DNA of 64,000 nucleotides from Leptospira terpstrae serovar Hualin str. LT 11-33 = ATCC 700639 (GCF_000332495.1 NZ_AOGW02000023.1:165835-229834), one strand, 5' to 3'. Numbered from the stretch's first letter, positions 36,701 through 45,926 are shown. The notes: generated from the sequence alone by a model not told the origin. Program-made: numbers and translations.

Positions 36701-36923
36701 TGCGATGATTGCGGGAACTCTTCCGATTGCCTTAGGCATAGGAGAAGCATCTAAATCAAGAACGGCGATGGGGATAGCGATCATTGGGGGTCTCGTTCTT
36801 TCAACACTCATCACTCTGATTGTAGTGCCTGCGGTGTTTGGATACATTGATCGGTTTCGTGAAAAAATTGAAGGTGCCTTCCGCCCTGATTTTGAAATCC
36901 GCCCGGAGGATTTAGAGGACTAA
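33720..36923 (+). CDS. RND-family efflux transporter (AcrB/HAE-like)
   Basis: A protein of 1067 residues with twelve membrane helices in two halves, each half followed by a large periplasmic loop. Visible features are FSIKRPIFISSLVIIMVITGFISL at the N-terminus, the helix-4 proton-relay Asp pair in LAVGLLVDDAIVVREN (about 431-446), and GLILLMGLVAKNSILLVDHAI with Lys in helix 10 (about 945-965). This is the inner-membrane pump of a tripartite exporter. No membrane-fusion protein or TolC-like gene is nearby, so partners must be encoded elsewhere. It starts 13 bases after the glycosyltransferase-like gene. Confidence 0.92.
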   Translation: MSIASFSIKRPIFISSLVIIMVITGFISLKRIGVDLFPDINIPFVVVSTVYPGAGPEEIETSISKPLEEELSSISGLKRITSRNQEGISMVFAEFNLTTDIKYAEQQVRDKTARVKPVFPESSKEPLVQRFDPSDQPIMRISLFADLPEGELYDLAKEKIKTKLEQVNNVGAVKIIGGSRREIHIELDRNKINAFQVPAISIGNQIKNSGVNIPAGKVEGGDKETSFRTVAKYESLSQIENTVVSFGGEFGRGVLVKDLGQVKDTLQDRQTLGMLYAPISAEEHEEPSIIGKLLFKYDPPKKERVQKKALFLDVYKQSGANTVEVADGILGKIDTINAQIKDLKGTPKVILIRDGSKWIRANIEDVTIAIILGILLAVIVVYLFLGNIRSTLITGMALPNSMLGAFIIMYAMGFTMNVMTLLALSLAVGLLVDDAIVVRENIFRKLEEGESVIVAARKGTEEVTLAVIGTSLTVIAVFLPIGFLSGIVGQFFKQFGLTVVFAMIISLFDGLTVAPMLSAYFAGKTDIHKKKNIVLRNFDKFQNFLDKMYGIIMKFALKKPWAVILLTFLTLITSIFSLAFVKKTFLPANDQGEFMVNVEMAPGTSLQGTSETVEQIQNEIIKAIPELELLATVVGNNDGESNIATIGVALLPAEYRKRTTGDVKDQIREFLKAYPHARPKVNDYSAIGGGVQYPFNLNLKGENLKDLETYSFKVMEELRKVPDLTDVDTTYRTGKPEFQVVPNRAKMQTVGVVAGVMGAELRYHIEGGEVAKYLENGIEYDVRLRLKEEQRNLRKSFYETRVPNIQNRLIPLSAIAEGKESSSPARIIREDRSRVVPINANLAPGGAIASASEAAAKILKDKLPPPPGITYSFVGQSEDFKELLQNIVLAFGMALIFIYLVLASLYESFITPITILFAIPPAISGAFFALALTGEMLNLFSMIGLILLMGLVAKNSILLVDHAILAMKEHGMTRDEAIFDAGSKRLRPILMTSLAMIAGTLPIALGIGEASKSRTAMGIAIIGGLVLSTLITLIVVPAVFGYIDRFREKIEGAFRPDFEIRPEDLED

Positions 36924-36996
36924 GCACAAAACTTACTGATTCCTCGGCATAAATTTAAACTTGCCCAAACTTTGAATTCGGCGTTCTCTTGCTTAC

Positions 36997-37359
36997 ATGT
37001 CCAGCGAACGCCGAATCTACAAACGAATCTCCGAAAAAGTCCATCTCACATACCGGGTGATCCAATCAGGGGCCGGTGAGGCTCAGTTTTTACCCAAAGA
37101 CAAAGGGGAAGGCGAATCCCAAGATATTTCTGAGGGTGGACTACTTTTTCGAACCAAAGAACCCATGTCTCTTGGAACCAGGTTGGAATTAGAATTAAGA
37201 TTCCCTGATGTTAAGTACGTTTTGTATCCTAAAGCAAAGGTCGTTCGATTGGAAGAGTTTGGAGAGGGTGCTTTTTACGAAGTGGGTCTTGAATTCAACC
37301 AGATGTTTGATGATGACCAAAAACTTTTGTTAGAACACATTAGCCGATTAGAAATTTAG
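36997..37359 (+). CDS. PilZ-domain c-di-GMP-binding protein
   Basis: A 120-residue single-domain PilZ protein. The c-di-GMP ligands are intact: RRIYKR near the N-terminus (residues 5-10) and DISEGGLLF (about 43-51), followed by KAKVVRLEEFGEGAFYEVGLEFNQM and a final helix. PilZ proteins translate c-di-GMP levels into motility, envelope or exopolysaccharide control. The next gene is a histidine kinase; the link is suggestive only. In leptospires many PilZ proteins exist, with few assigned targets. Confidence 0.9.
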   Translation: MSSERRIYKRISEKVHLTYRVIQSGAGEAQFLPKDKGEGESQDISEGGLLFRTKEPMSLGTRLELELRFPDVKYVLYPKAKVVRLEEFGEGAFYEVGLEFNQMFDDDQKLLLEHISRLEI

Positions 37360-37414
37360 AATTTTATGTTCCACTTTCTTAAACAATTGATTGGCATTTA
37401 ATTAGAATATTCCC

Positions 37415-38653
37415 ATGTTTCATAGGATTTTTGTTTTTTTTCGCGGGAATCCTTTGGATCCAATTTCCCTTCTTGCAGTTTACTCCGAAATCATCAGTAA
37501 ACTATACTTCCTTGGTTTTGCCTATTGTCTAGCTTACATTCAGAGTGTGTATTTAGAATGGAACGCTCCTGATGAAACCAATTGTATTTTATCTGCCATA
37601 GAACTTGCGCTTAGCATCATACTTGTTTTCACTTCTTTTTTTTATAGACGGATCTTTAAGTTTGCACCCATCCTTGTCCGTTTGACTTTTTTTCTTTTGG
37701 TTCTTGTGGAAATAGAAACAGGATTTCATGATCCTACCATCCCTTATTTTGATCCCAGGAATTGGCTAACCATTACGGCCCTCCTTGCCACTTCTTCTTT
37801 CTTTTATCCAGGTCTTGTCTGGCAGTACATTTTAGAATGGTCTTTGGTTTTATTGATTTATATTTTCCGTGTTTACTTTGCCAACCAAACTGTCATTCCG
37901 CTTGAAACTTGGCGAGAAATGTCGACGATTTTCCCATTGTTTCTTGTAGCCTTCTTTTTAAACCACTGGTGGTTTCGAACTCGATACATAGCCGCCTACC
38001 GTGGTATGTTGCTCGAAGAAAAACGTAGAACATTTTTTCAAGATATCCACGACAGTTTGGGTTCTGAGCTTACAGACTTAGTCCTACTCAGCCAAAAGTT
38101 GGAAAAAACTCCAACCGAGATTACAACAACGCAGTTACAAAAACTAAAACAGCTTTCAGAGTCCGCTCTCCAGTCTTTACGAACACAAGTACAAGAAGAA
38201 GACCAAAGAGATTTGTTCCAGGAATCTTTGTTAGATGGTATGAAGTTATTAATCAAAAAACGTTACAAACTTGTGGGTCGGAATATAGAATTGGAATGGG
38301 ATTCTATAGAGGAAGATACTATTATAAAAATCATCGAACCAGAAGTGGCTCACCATCTCATACAAATCTTTAAAGAAGTTACAACCAATGACTTACGTTA
38401 TGGTACAGGAACTTCAAAATGGAAAATAGACCTTAACCAAGAACACATGTTTTTGCAATTTTCTTCTGAATCCCAAACTTTATCAGAGAAAGAAAAGACT
38501 GGTCCGCAAGTTTTACTATCTGATAAGGTTGGAACAGGTATCGGTGAAAGAGGGTTACACCAAAGAATTAAATCGTTGAATGGAGAGATTAGGATCCACG
38601 ATTCTCCGTACCAAATTAATATCAAACTTCCGATAGGGCATTTTGAACTATGA
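37415..38653 (+). CDS. Membrane sensor histidine kinase, NarL-partner type
   Basis: A protein of 412 residues. Six or so membrane helices fill residues 25-195. The dimerisation and phosphoacceptor region is HisKA_3-like: RRTFFQDIHDSLGSELTDLVLLSQKLE, with His about 212. The ATPase domain shows an N-box variant (VTTNDLRYGTGTSK, about 323-337) and a G-box, VGTGIGERGLHQRIKSLNGEI (about 372-392). It senses an unknown membrane signal and phosphorylates the response regulator whose start overlaps its stop by 4 bases. Confidence 0.88.
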   Translation: MFHRIFVFFRGNPLDPISLLAVYSEIISKLYFLGFAYCLAYIQSVYLEWNAPDETNCILSAIELALSIILVFTSFFYRRIFKFAPILVRLTFFLLVLVEIETGFHDPTIPYFDPRNWLTITALLATSSFFYPGLVWQYILEWSLVLLIYIFRVYFANQTVIPLETWREMSTIFPLFLVAFFLNHWWFRTRYIAAYRGMLLEEKRRTFFQDIHDSLGSELTDLVLLSQKLEKTPTEITTTQLQKLKQLSESALQSLRTQVQEEDQRDLFQESLLDGMKLLIKKRYKLVGRNIELEWDSIEEDTIIKIIEPEVAHHLIQIFKEVTTNDLRYGTGTSKWKIDLNQEHMFLQFSSESQTLSEKEKTGPQVLLSDKVGTGIGERGLHQRIKSLNGEIRIHDSPYQINIKLPIGHFEL

Positions 38654-39291
38654 AATCCATTACCATCGGAATCATCGAAGATAATTTAGATTTTTTGCAA
38701 TCGTTATCTGGAGTATTAGTACAAAATCCGAATCTTAATTTAACTACTTGGAATTCTGCGGAAGCGTTTTGGGCAAGTGGTAAGTCCAAAGAATGGGACC
38801 TACTGATTTTAGATATTGGACTTCCAGGTATGAGTGGAATTGATGTATTAAAAACTTACCATACTGTTGAATCTAGAAAAAGCCTAGTGATCTCTTCCTT
38901 ACAAACAGATGATGCCATCTTTTCGGCCCTTAGGAATGGAGCTTCGGGTTATATTTGGAAATCAGAATTGGATTCTTTACATGACACCATCCAAACTTTA
39001 CTCGATGGGGGGAGTGTGATTTCACCTTCGATAGCAGCAAAAGTATTGTTATCTTTTCGTAAACCCCAAGCCAAAGCCGATTCTCTTGGAGTGGGTGTGG
39101 AAGTATTAACACCGCGAGAGAGACAAATTTTGGAACTTATTGTAGAAGGAGACAACCCTCATCAAATTGGTTCCTTATTTGGAACTACTGTAGGGACCGT
39201 ACGCCAACAAATCAAAACAATCTATAAAAAACTCCAAGTGAATACTAGAGTCCAAATGCTGAAAAAAGCCCGACAGTTCGGAATCTTTTGA
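38650..39291 (+). CDS. NarL/FixJ-family response regulator
   Basis: A protein of 213 residues. The receiver domain has Glu10-Asp11, the phosphoacceptor Asp55 in LLILDIGLPGMSG, Ser/Thr in VISSLQTDD and Lys in GYIWKSEL (about 102). The C-terminal LuxR-type helix-turn-helix reads LTPRERQILELIVEGDNPHQIG ... GTVRQQIKTIYKKLQV (about 152-200). It is translationally coupled to the upstream kinase. Targets are unknown; the dyads at 39311 and 39559 just downstream are possible binding sites but nothing shows this. Confidence 0.9.
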   Translation: MKSITIGIIEDNLDFLQSLSGVLVQNPNLNLTTWNSAEAFWASGKSKEWDLLILDIGLPGMSGIDVLKTYHTVESRKSLVISSLQTDDAIFSALRNGASGYIWKSELDSLHDTIQTLLDGGSVISPSIAAKVLLSFRKPQAKADSLGVGVEVLTPRERQILELIVEGDNPHQIGSLFGTTVGTVRQQIKTIYKKLQVNTRVQMLKKARQFGIF

Positions 39292-39310
39292 ATTGATAGG
39301 AACATCCAAA

Positions 39311-39335
39311 TTTATACCATCTGGTAAATGGACAA
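39311..39335. repeat. Direct repeat copy 1 with dyad TACCATCTGGTA
   Basis: Positions 39311-39335 match 39559-39583 at 23 of 25 bases, in the same orientation. The core TACCA-TC-TGGTA (39315-39326) is a perfect dyad, the form of a TetR- or LacI-type operator. A possible -35 (TTGATA, 39293-39298) is placed so that a -10 (TACCAT) would overlap the dyad. Confidence 0.6.
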
Positions 39336-39498
39336 AGGGCTGGGAATCTAGTATCCTAAAAGGATCGACTTACCAAAATACAAACAAACGGGACTAGAGT
39401 ATGTAGATCGGATCTCAGCTCTTATCATAAAACTAAGACTGGTTTTGTGGTTTGGAGTGTACTTTGTCCTCGTGTTTTTTATGAACTGGGTTTTTTAA
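39328..39498 (+). pseudogene. Possible decayed small membrane-protein ORF with in-frame TAG
   Basis: From ATG 39328 the frame reads MDKGLGI, then TAG at 39349-39351, then continues open for 48 codons to TAA at 39496-39498. The second part, beginning YPKRIDLPKYKQTGLEYVD and ending in a membrane helix (LRLVLWFGVYFVLVFFMNWVF), has protein-like composition but no ATG, GTG or TTG near its beginning. It could be a nonsense-mutated small membrane protein or chance. The preceding ribosome-binding site is poor. Confidence 0.25.
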
Positions 39499-39558
39499 GC
39501 CAAGTTTCCTGCCAAAAAACAAGTTTGTGAATTTCTAAATTACCCCTTTCTCCTGGTT

Positions 39559-39583
39559 TTTATACCATCTGGTAGATAGACAA
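39559..39583. repeat. Direct repeat copy 2 with dyad TACCATCTGGTA
   Basis: Second copy of the 25-base repeat, 248 bases from the first, differing at two bases after the dyad core. The core dyad (39563-39574) is identical. A 15-codon frame starting ATGATG at 39601 follows but is too short to support. Confidence 0.6.
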
Positions 39584-39717
39584 TCCGATGGATTTTCGTT
39601 ATGATGAGTTGGTTGAATCCAGTCTTTGACGCTTTGACTGGTGACTAGCGTACAATTTCCATTAAAAATTCATTGCCCATGCAAATGCCATCGAGTCAAA
39701 AACCCGGTGGTATTTTT

Positions 39718-40833
39718 TTATGTATCCATCAAATGTTTGATTTCTTTCAGTAAAGTGGACTTACCGGACATTAATTTTTTCTCGGATTCTAGTATTGATT
39801 CTTTTTTGCCAGGGCGAGCAAAATACTTTTCGAGTACTACTTCCTTGAGAGTTTCTTCAAACCACATTCGGGTTTGGTCTTCTCGATTTTTCGCATAATA
39901 CCCGTTTGTTTTTGTTGTAGAAACATAATCCAAAATCAGATTCCAAATTTCTTCAATTCCTTTTCCCCCGATCCCACTACAAGTGGTGGCTCTCGGTGTC
40001 CACTTGGATTCGGGAGCGGGAAATAGGTGAAGGGCCGATTCATATTCGACCCTTGCTCTCATAGCAAAGGGTTCGTTTGCCCCATCCGCTTTATTGATTG
40101 CAATGAGGTCTGCCATCTCCATAATTCCTCGTTTGATCCCTTGGAGTTCGTCCCCAGCCCCTGCGAGCATCAGTAGTAAAAAGAAATCCACCATAGAGTG
40201 GACTTGGGTTTCCGATTGTCCAACACCTACTGTTTCAATAATGATAGTATCAAAACCTGCGGCTTCACAGAGATACATAGATTCCCTAGTTTTTCTGGCG
40301 ACACCTCCCAAAGAACCACTGCTAGGTGAAGGGCGAATGAAGGCATTGGCAGATTTAGAAAGGATTTCCATCCTTGTTTTGTCTCCCAAAATAGAACCTT
40401 TGGTTCTTTGGCTACTGGGATCAATGGCAAGTACTGCAAGTTTATGATTTTTTTCGAGAAGGTAACTTCCAAAACTTTCGATGAAAGTGGATTTCCCAAC
40501 ACCGGGGACTCCAGTGATTCCAATCCGAACGGAATTACCCACCTTAGGCATTACCAGCTCCAAAATGGCTTGGGCCTTGTCGTTATGAGCTTCTAAATTA
40601 CTTTCTACTAGAGTGATGGCTTTGGAAAGGTGAGTGCGGTTCCCTGATACAATTCCTTCCGCCAGTTCTTCTGCAGTGGTTTCTTTACGAGTGAGGGTCT
40701 TTCGTTGGTCACGAATGTAGGGAGAAATGGCCGGGGCATCAGCGACACCGGGGTTGACGGAAAGAGCCGACTTTGGATTTGGGTCCGGTTCTTTCTGATT
40801 CTTTATGCCCCTGTCCTCGTTTGGTGATTCCAT
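39718..40833 (-). CDS. meaB: Methylmalonyl-CoA mutase-associated GTPase MeaB (ArgK)
   Basis: A protein of 371 residues. The G-domain shows RIGITGVPGVGKSTFIESFG (P-loop, about 103-122), VLAIDPSSQRTKGSILGDKTRM (switch region), IIIETVGVGQSE (about 197-208) and AINKADG (about 248-254, the NKxD motif). MeaB loads and protects the cobalamin cofactor of methylmalonyl-CoA mutase. The mutase genes lie just upstream on the same strand, separated by a terminator. The 60-residue N-terminal extension is longer than usual. Confidence 0.92.
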   Translation of the reverse strand: MESPNEDRGIKNQKEPDPNPKSALSVNPGVADAPAISPYIRDQRKTLTRKETTAEELAEGIVSGNRTHLSKAITLVESNLEAHNDKAQAILELVMPKVGNSVRIGITGVPGVGKSTFIESFGSYLLEKNHKLAVLAIDPSSQRTKGSILGDKTRMEILSKSANAFIRPSPSSGSLGGVARKTRESMYLCEAAGFDTIIIETVGVGQSETQVHSMVDFFLLLMLAGAGDELQGIKRGIMEMADLIAINKADGANEPFAMRARVEYESALHLFPAPESKWTPRATTCSGIGGKGIEEIWNLILDYVSTTKTNGYYAKNREDQTRMWFEETLKEVVLEKYFARPGKKESILESEKKLMSGKSTLLKEIKHLMDT

Positions 40834-40864
40834 AATAGCCTTATGATTCTTTGTTTAAGGAAAA

Positions 40865-40905
40865 AAACCAAAAACACCGATTGCAAAATAGACAAATCGG
40901 TGTTT
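40865..40905 (-). terminator. Rho-independent terminator after mutB
   Basis: On the minus strand AAACACCGATT and AATCGGTGTTT form an 11-bp stem around a loop of about 12 bases, followed by a T-rich run (TTGGTTTTTTT). It begins 25 bases after mutB and lies before meaB, so the mutase operon and meaB may be transcribed separately. Confidence 0.75.
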
Positions 40906-40929
40906 GGTGGCTTTATCCTTTTTTAATTC

Positions 40930-43068
40930 TTAAGCGGCTCTTCTTTCGCCAAGAAGGATATTCAGAATTTGTTTGGCCGCTTCTGAAATCACAGTCCCTG
41001 GTCCAAAAATGGCAGTAGCTCCCGATTTGTAGAGGAAGTCGTAGTCTTGCGCGGGAATCACTCCCCCCACCACTACGAGCACATCTTCGGCACCGAGTTT
41101 CTTTAATTCCTCAATCACTTGCGGAACTAAAGTTTTGTGACCGGCAGCAAGAGAAGACACACCTAAGATATGGCAATCGTTTTCTACGACTTGTTTTGCG
41201 ACTTCAGCAGGTGTTTGGAATAGAGGCCCGATATCAACGTCAAAGCCCATGTCCGCAAAACTAGTAGAGATCACTTTGGCACCACGGTCATGTCCATCTT
41301 GGCCCATTTTGGCTACCATGATCCGTGGGCGACGGCCTTCTAGTTTGGCAAATTCATCCGCAAGGGACCTTGCTTCCAGATACCCTTTGTCTTCGGAAAT
41401 TTCGGAAGAATACACTCCTGAGATAGAACGAATCACTGCTTTGTACCTCCCGAATACTTTTTCCATGGCATAAGAAATTTCACCAAGAGAAGCCCGTTTT
41501 CTTGCTGCATCCACTGCCAGTTCCAAAAGGTTTCCCTCTCCGGTTTCAGCACATTTCGTGATGGCATTTAACGCAGCATCAACGGCCGAACTATCGCGGT
41601 CTTTTTTCATTTGTTCCAAACGTTTGATTTGGGCAATCCGAACCGCAGTATTATCAATGTCTAAAATATCAATCGGTGCTTCCTTATCTAAACGGAAACG
41701 GTTCACTCCCACAATCACATCTTTGCCAGAATCGATGCGTGCCTGTTTTCTTGCGGATGCTTCTTCAATTCGCATCTTAGGAATTCCAGTTTCAATCGCC
41801 TCTGCCATGCCACCTAACTTTTGTACTTCGAGAATCAGATTCCATGCCTTGTGTACTAAGTCATTGGTGAGTTTTTCTACATAGAAGGAGCCACCCCATG
41901 GATCAATCACTCTGTGGATATTGGTTTCTTCTTGTAAGTAGATTTGTGTATTTCTTGCAATCCTTGCAGAGAAGTCAGTGGGAAGGGCAATGGCTTCGTC
42001 TAGGGCATTGGTATGTAAAGACTGAGTGTGGCCAAGTGCCGCGGCCATTGCTTCTATACAAGTTCTTCCCACATTGTTGAAAGGGTCCTGTTCTGTGAGT
42101 GACCAACCTGAGGTTTGGCAGTGGGTTCGTAACGCCAAAGATTTGTTAGACTTTGGTTGGAATTGTTTGACGATCTTTGCCCAAAGAAGCCTTCCCGCTC
42201 GCATCTTCGCAATTTCCATAAAATGGTTCATACCAATGGCCCAAAAGAAAGAGAGGCGCGGAGCAAACTCATCGACGGAAAGGCCAGAAGCAATCCCTGT
42301 TTTGATGTATTCCCAACCATCCGCTAGAGTATAAGCAAGTTCTAAATCGGCAGTGGCTCCGGCTTCTTGCATATGGTATCCAGAGATGGAAATGGAGTTA
42401 AATTTGGGCATGTATTTGGAAGTATAACCAAAGATATCCGCAATGATTTTCATAGAATGTTTCGGTGGGTAAATGTAAGTGTTACGCACCATAAACTCTT
42501 TCAAAATATCATTTTGAATTGTGCCAGAGAGTTTGTCTTTCGAGACACCTTGTTCTTCGGCGGCAACAATATAAAAGGCAAGAACAGGAATGACGGCCCC
42601 ATTCATCGTCATGGAAACGGACATTTGGTCGAGTGGAATTTGGTCGAAGAGGATCTTCATATCCAAAACTGAATCAATCGCCACACCGGCCTTTCCTACA
42701 TCTCCTACCACTCGTTCGTGGTCTGAGTCGTATCCACGGTGAGTGGCAAGGTCAAAGGCAACAGAAAGTCCCTTTTGACCAGCAGCTAAGTTTCTACGAT
42801 AAAAAGCGTTGGATTCTTCGGCTGTGGAAAACCCGGCATACTGGCGCACCGTCCAGGGTTTGTTCACATACATTGTGGAATAGGGCCCTCGTAAATAAGG
42901 AGGGATCCCTGCTGCATAGTTTAAGTGTTCCATTCCTTCCAAGTCTGCTTTCGCATAACGAGACTGAATGGAAATTCCTTCCGCAGTTTGCCAAAGGGAA
43001 ATGGCCTTTGGATCAGGTTTGTTGGAACCGAAAGAAAGAGGAAGTTTTGCAAAATTTGGTTTGTTCAT
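40930..43068 (-). CDS. mutB: Methylmalonyl-CoA mutase, large (catalytic) subunit
   Basis: A protein of 712 residues. The N-terminal barrel has [14 protein letters not shown] and [10 protein letters not shown] (about 54-80), [13 protein letters not shown], and [16 protein letters not shown] (about 316-331). The C-terminal cobalamin domain holds DGHDRGAKV (about 596-604; the DxHxxG His replaces the lower axial ligand) and [15 protein letters not shown]. It converts (R)-methylmalonyl-CoA to succinyl-CoA in propionate and odd-chain fatty acid or branched-chain amino acid catabolism. Start is 2 bases after the mutA stop. Confidence 0.95.
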   Translation of the reverse strand: MNKPNFAKLPLSFGSNKPDPKAISLWQTAEGISIQSRYAKADLEGMEHLNYAAGIPPYLRGPYSTMYVNKPWTVRQYAGFSTAEESNAFYRRNLAAGQKGLSVAFDLATHRGYDSDHERVVGDVGKAGVAIDSVLDMKILFDQIPLDQMSVSMTMNGAVIPVLAFYIVAAEEQGVSKDKLSGTIQNDILKEFMVRNTYIYPPKHSMKIIADIFGYTSKYMPKFNSISISGYHMQEAGATADLELAYTLADGWEYIKTGIASGLSVDEFAPRLSFFWAIGMNHFMEIAKMRAGRLLWAKIVKQFQPKSNKSLALRTHCQTSGWSLTEQDPFNNVGRTCIEAMAAALGHTQSLHTNALDEAIALPTDFSARIARNTQIYLQEETNIHRVIDPWGGSFYVEKLTNDLVHKAWNLILEVQKLGGMAEAIETGIPKMRIEEASARKQARIDSGKDVIVGVNRFRLDKEAPIDILDIDNTAVRIAQIKRLEQMKKDRDSSAVDAALNAITKCAETGEGNLLELAVDAARKRASLGEISYAMEKVFGRYKAVIRSISGVYSSEISEDKGYLEARSLADEFAKLEGRRPRIMVAKMGQDGHDRGAKVISTSFADMGFDVDIGPLFQTPAEVAKQVVENDCHILGVSSLAAGHKTLVPQVIEELKKLGAEDVLVVVGGVIPAQDYDFLYKSGATAIFGPGTVISEAAKQILNILLGERRAA

Positions 43069-43069
43069 T

Positions 43070-44881
43070 TTATCTCCCGATCCATTTGGTTTGGGCTTTT
43101 TCCATAAATTCCACGATGTTTCGTTTCATATGGATGAAGTCGTCGATTCCGAGGGACTCGGCTTGTGTGATGAGATCTTTTGGATACCCGGCAAGTAACT
43201 TCCAAGAGTTTGGCAATTGGGCTTTCATCTCATTGGCAAATTCGGGGAGGTAGTTCGCATACTCTTCGTCAGACGAACATAAGACTACAATTTCAGCCCC
43301 TAGTTCTTTTGCCCGACTAACTCCTTCTTTTACCGTAGGAAATCCTAAAGAATCTATAATTTCATAACCGAGGCAACCAAGGAAGTTGGAACTAAAACCA
43401 GCTCTTGCTTTACGCATCGTTAAATCACCTATGGTGAGTAAAAATATCTTTGGTAATGTTTTGCCAGAAGACACGTGGACATCGGTGATATTTCTCCATT
43501 TGTCAAATTCGTAGGAAAGGCGAATAGGGGCCAAACGTTCGTAAGTTGACGAGCTAGAAAAGTTTTTAAGTTTGGATGTCACTTCTAAAGAAGTCGAGAG
43601 TTCAGGGTGTCTTTCCGATGGAAGCGGGTATTGGTTTGTACCAAGCAGGATTTCTTTTTTGGTAGCTAGGGCATTTCTTTTTTTATCGGCCCGTTCCCTG
43701 ATTTCTTTTTGGATCTTTCCTTGTTTCAAAGACTCTCCAAATCCACCTTCTGTTTCCAGAGTTTGGAATTTGGACCAAGCAGTTTCTGCTAGTTTTTTTG
43801 TCAGGACTTCAAGATAATAAGAACCGGCTGCTGGATCTTCCACTTTATCGAGGAAGGATTCATAACGAAGTAAGAGTTGTGAGTTTCTTGCAATCCGTTT
43901 GCCTAACTCCTGTTGTGCGGAGTATTCAGAATCAAAAGGTAATACGGAAACAAAATCGGCTCCTCCCATTACAGCAGACATAGCCGAGGTAGTTCCTCGC
44001 AACATGTTTACATAAGGATCGTAAGCTGTGAATTGAAAGCTGGAGGTGCGTGCCACAAGAAGTGCCGGAACTGTTTCACCAAGCCCTGGTTTGTAGGCAT
44101 TTAAAATTTCTGTCCAGAGAATTCGCATGGCTCGGAACTTTGCAATTTCTGTAAAGTAATCGGAACCAATTCCCATCCAAAACCAGAGGTTAGCTGCTGC
44201 GTCTTCGATAGAAACCCCAGCATCCAGGTGGCGGTTTAAATAATCTACTCCCCAAGAAAGTGAATAGGCCAGTTCCTGCCCAATAGAAGCACCGGCATCT
44301 CGTAAGGTATAACTGTGGATCCCAACGCCGGCAAATCCTTTGGTTCCGGAAAGGTTAGAAAATGATTTCCCAATCGTTGATTCATCGCATCCAAGTTCCC
44401 CACATAAAAGGGCAGTGCCATAAGGATCAAAATCACCAAGTACAGTGTTATGCGAAGGTATAAGTTTTTTGAGTGAGTCAGTAAAATTGATAGTTCTTGT
44501 TGCCAGAGAAAAGATTAAGGGAAGGCTTCCGGTAAGGCCCGCCAGTTTTTCTAAATCAGCGGTTGTGTTGATTTTTAAACCAAAGAGATTTCCGTTTTCT
44601 TCATGGGAGATAAGGACTGCAGCATCAGCGCCTTTTTTGGGGAGGTCGGTCAATTCCTGTTCGGAAGTTACTGTTTCCGTTACATTCCAACCTGAAGATC
44701 GTTTGTAAACTCTTGGTAGGTCAGTAATATCTTCTTTGCGGTAGAAGGGTTCAATTTTGAAACCTTCCTCTGTTTCCCAAGTGACTTTGTCCCAAGGGTT
44801 TCCTTTTAAATCTTTAAGGATTTGGTTTTTCCAATCCTCAGTCGAAACTTCAGGGAAGTCTGAAAATAAAAATTCGTTCAA
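43070..44881 (-). CDS. mutA: Methylmalonyl-CoA mutase, small subunit
   Basis: A protein of 603 residues related to MutB over its barrel ([30 protein letters not shown], about 190-220). The C-terminal domain has the cobalamin-binding fold ([25 protein letters not shown]) but lacks the DxHxxG histidine, as expected for the non-catalytic partner. It forms a heterodimer with MutB. A small exported protein gene ends 1 base upstream of its start. Confidence 0.9.
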   Translation of the reverse strand: MNEFLFSDFPEVSTEDWKNQILKDLKGNPWDKVTWETEEGFKIEPFYRKEDITDLPRVYKRSSGWNVTETVTSEQELTDLPKKGADAAVLISHEENGNLFGLKINTTADLEKLAGLTGSLPLIFSLATRTINFTDSLKKLIPSHNTVLGDFDPYGTALLCGELGCDESTIGKSFSNLSGTKGFAGVGIHSYTLRDAGASIGQELAYSLSWGVDYLNRHLDAGVSIEDAAANLWFWMGIGSDYFTEIAKFRAMRILWTEILNAYKPGLGETVPALLVARTSSFQFTAYDPYVNMLRGTTSAMSAVMGGADFVSVLPFDSEYSAQQELGKRIARNSQLLLRYESFLDKVEDPAAGSYYLEVLTKKLAETAWSKFQTLETEGGFGESLKQGKIQKEIRERADKKRNALATKKEILLGTNQYPLPSERHPELSTSLEVTSKLKNFSSSSTYERLAPIRLSYEFDKWRNITDVHVSSGKTLPKIFLLTIGDLTMRKARAGFSSNFLGCLGYEIIDSLGFPTVKEGVSRAKELGAEIVVLCSSDEEYANYLPEFANEMKAQLPNSWKLLAGYPKDLITQAESLGIDDFIHMKRNIVEFMEKAQTKWIGR

Positions 44882-44882
44882 T

Positions 44883-45191
44883 TTATTCCTCTACGATTTG
44901 GTAATCTTCCATATAACCGGGGAAGTCGCCTAACCCACGTGTGAAGGTGAATTTCGCTGGGTAAACCACAAGGCGTCTTCCAGATTGCAAAAAAGTTCCA
45001 GACAAAAGTGTGAAAGGGGAGGCAACGATAAAGGCTGCGGTTCCGAGTAGGGTACCTGCAAGTCCCATCGGACGGGCCACCATCAAATCAATCAACATTT
45101 CACCACCGGAGGGGACTTCTCTTGCGGACAAAGTCTGGGTCCATAGGAGACAGATTAAGAAAAGGATGGACAAGGGTCGTGTTTGTTTCAT
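44883..45191 (-). CDS. Small exported protein upstream of mutA
   Basis: About 102 residues from ATG 45191, which begins a signal peptide (TRPLSILFLICLLWTQTLSA) followed by REVPSGGEMLIDLMVARPMGLAGTLLGTAAFIVASPFTLLSG, a hydrophobic region that may be a membrane hairpin, and a short tail (FTRGLGDFPGYMEDYQIVEE). In-frame starts up to 45302 exist but place polar residues before the signal. I do not recognise it. Its stop is 1 base from mutA, so it is probably in the mutase operon, but it has no obvious metabolic role. Confidence 0.55.
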   Translation of the reverse strand: MKQTRPLSILFLICLLWTQTLSAREVPSGGEMLIDLMVARPMGLAGTLLGTAAFIVASPFTLLSGTFLQSGRRLVVYPAKFTFTRGLGDFPGYMEDYQIVEE

Positions 45192-45257
45192 AGGCTGATC
45201 ACTCGGGCTTTCCATCTGATGAAATCTCGAGAATGATCTCCCTGTAAAGTAAGAAAT

Positions 45258-45926
45258 ATGGCTAAAGAAATTGTTTTGTTTGTTCTCTATTCTGTTGTGC
45301 ATCTTTTTGCGATCGCTACGATCACAAAACAGGATGCCCTCTATCTCCCTTCCAAAATCATTCCCATTTTGATTCTCATCGTAGCACTCTTTCGCTACTT
45401 TCCGAGTTTAGAAAAGAGGGGAAAATTGGTGGCAGTAGGCCTTGTGTTTTCCCTTTTTGGAGATAGCTTTCTTGCACTTCCCAAAGAAGGATTTTTTGTT
45501 TTTGGACTTGGCTCCTTTCTCATAGCACAATTGATCTATTCTTATGCGTTCACATTAGACTCAAAAGTGAAACCTCTATTAGCGATCCCTTTTTTACTTT
45601 TTGGTAGTTCTTTCTTTTTAGTGCTCGTGCCAAAACTTGGATCTCTCCTCATTCCTGTCGGTGTTTACATCTCTGCCATTTGCCTTATGGGTTGGCGTGC
45701 TGCGGCAAGAAATTCTGTATCAAAACCTTTTTACTTAGGTTTGTTTGGGGCTTTGGTTTTTATCCTTTCGGACTCTATCATCGCCTATTCTATGTTTCTA
45801 AAACCGGAAATGGACAGATTCACAGCTTCTATGGGAATTATGATAACATATTATATTGCTCAAGTGCTCATCTATTCTGCCACAAAGTCGGAAGAGTTGG
45901 ATGTTCAATCAGTGAAAAATACTTGA
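45258..45926 (+). CDS. Lysoplasmalogenase-like YhhN family membrane protein
   Basis: A protein of 222 residues with about eight membrane helices. KIIPILILIVALFRYFP, LVFSLFGDSFLALPKEGFFVFGLGSFLIAQLIYSYAF and LVFILSDSIIAYSMFLKP carry the Asp residues (in GDSFL and LSDSI) conserved in the YhhN/TMEM86 family, whose vertebrate members hydrolyse lysoplasmalogens. Bacterial members are less well studied. It diverges from the mutA operon. Confidence 0.8.
   Translation: MAKEIVLFVLYSVVHLFAIATITKQDALYLPSKIIPILILIVALFRYFPSLEKRGKLVAVGLVFSLFGDSFLALPKEGFFVFGLGSFLIAQLIYSYAFTLDSKVKPLLAIPFLLFGSSFFLVLVPKLGSLLIPVGVYISAICLMGWRAAARNSVSKPFYLGLFGALVFILSDSIIAYSMFLKPEMDRFTASMGIMITYYIAQVLIYSATKSEELDVQSVKNT

Larger units (their letters stand above)
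39292..39717. other. Gene-poor gap with two operator-like repeats
   Basis: About 426 bases between two convergent genes, where no promoter would be expected. It holds two copies of a 25-base sequence containing the dyad TACCATCTGGTA, and between them an interrupted 56-codon reading frame. No tRNA or strong terminator is seen. Confidence 0.5.

Noticed and set aside
39601..39648. 15-codon frame after the second repeat in the 39.3-39.7 kb gap
   Set aside because: Too short, with no ribosome-binding site, to call as a gene.
42633..43253. Plus-strand frame of about 206 codons
   Set aside because: It runs antisense to the strongly supported mutB and mutA reading frames and resembles no protein family.
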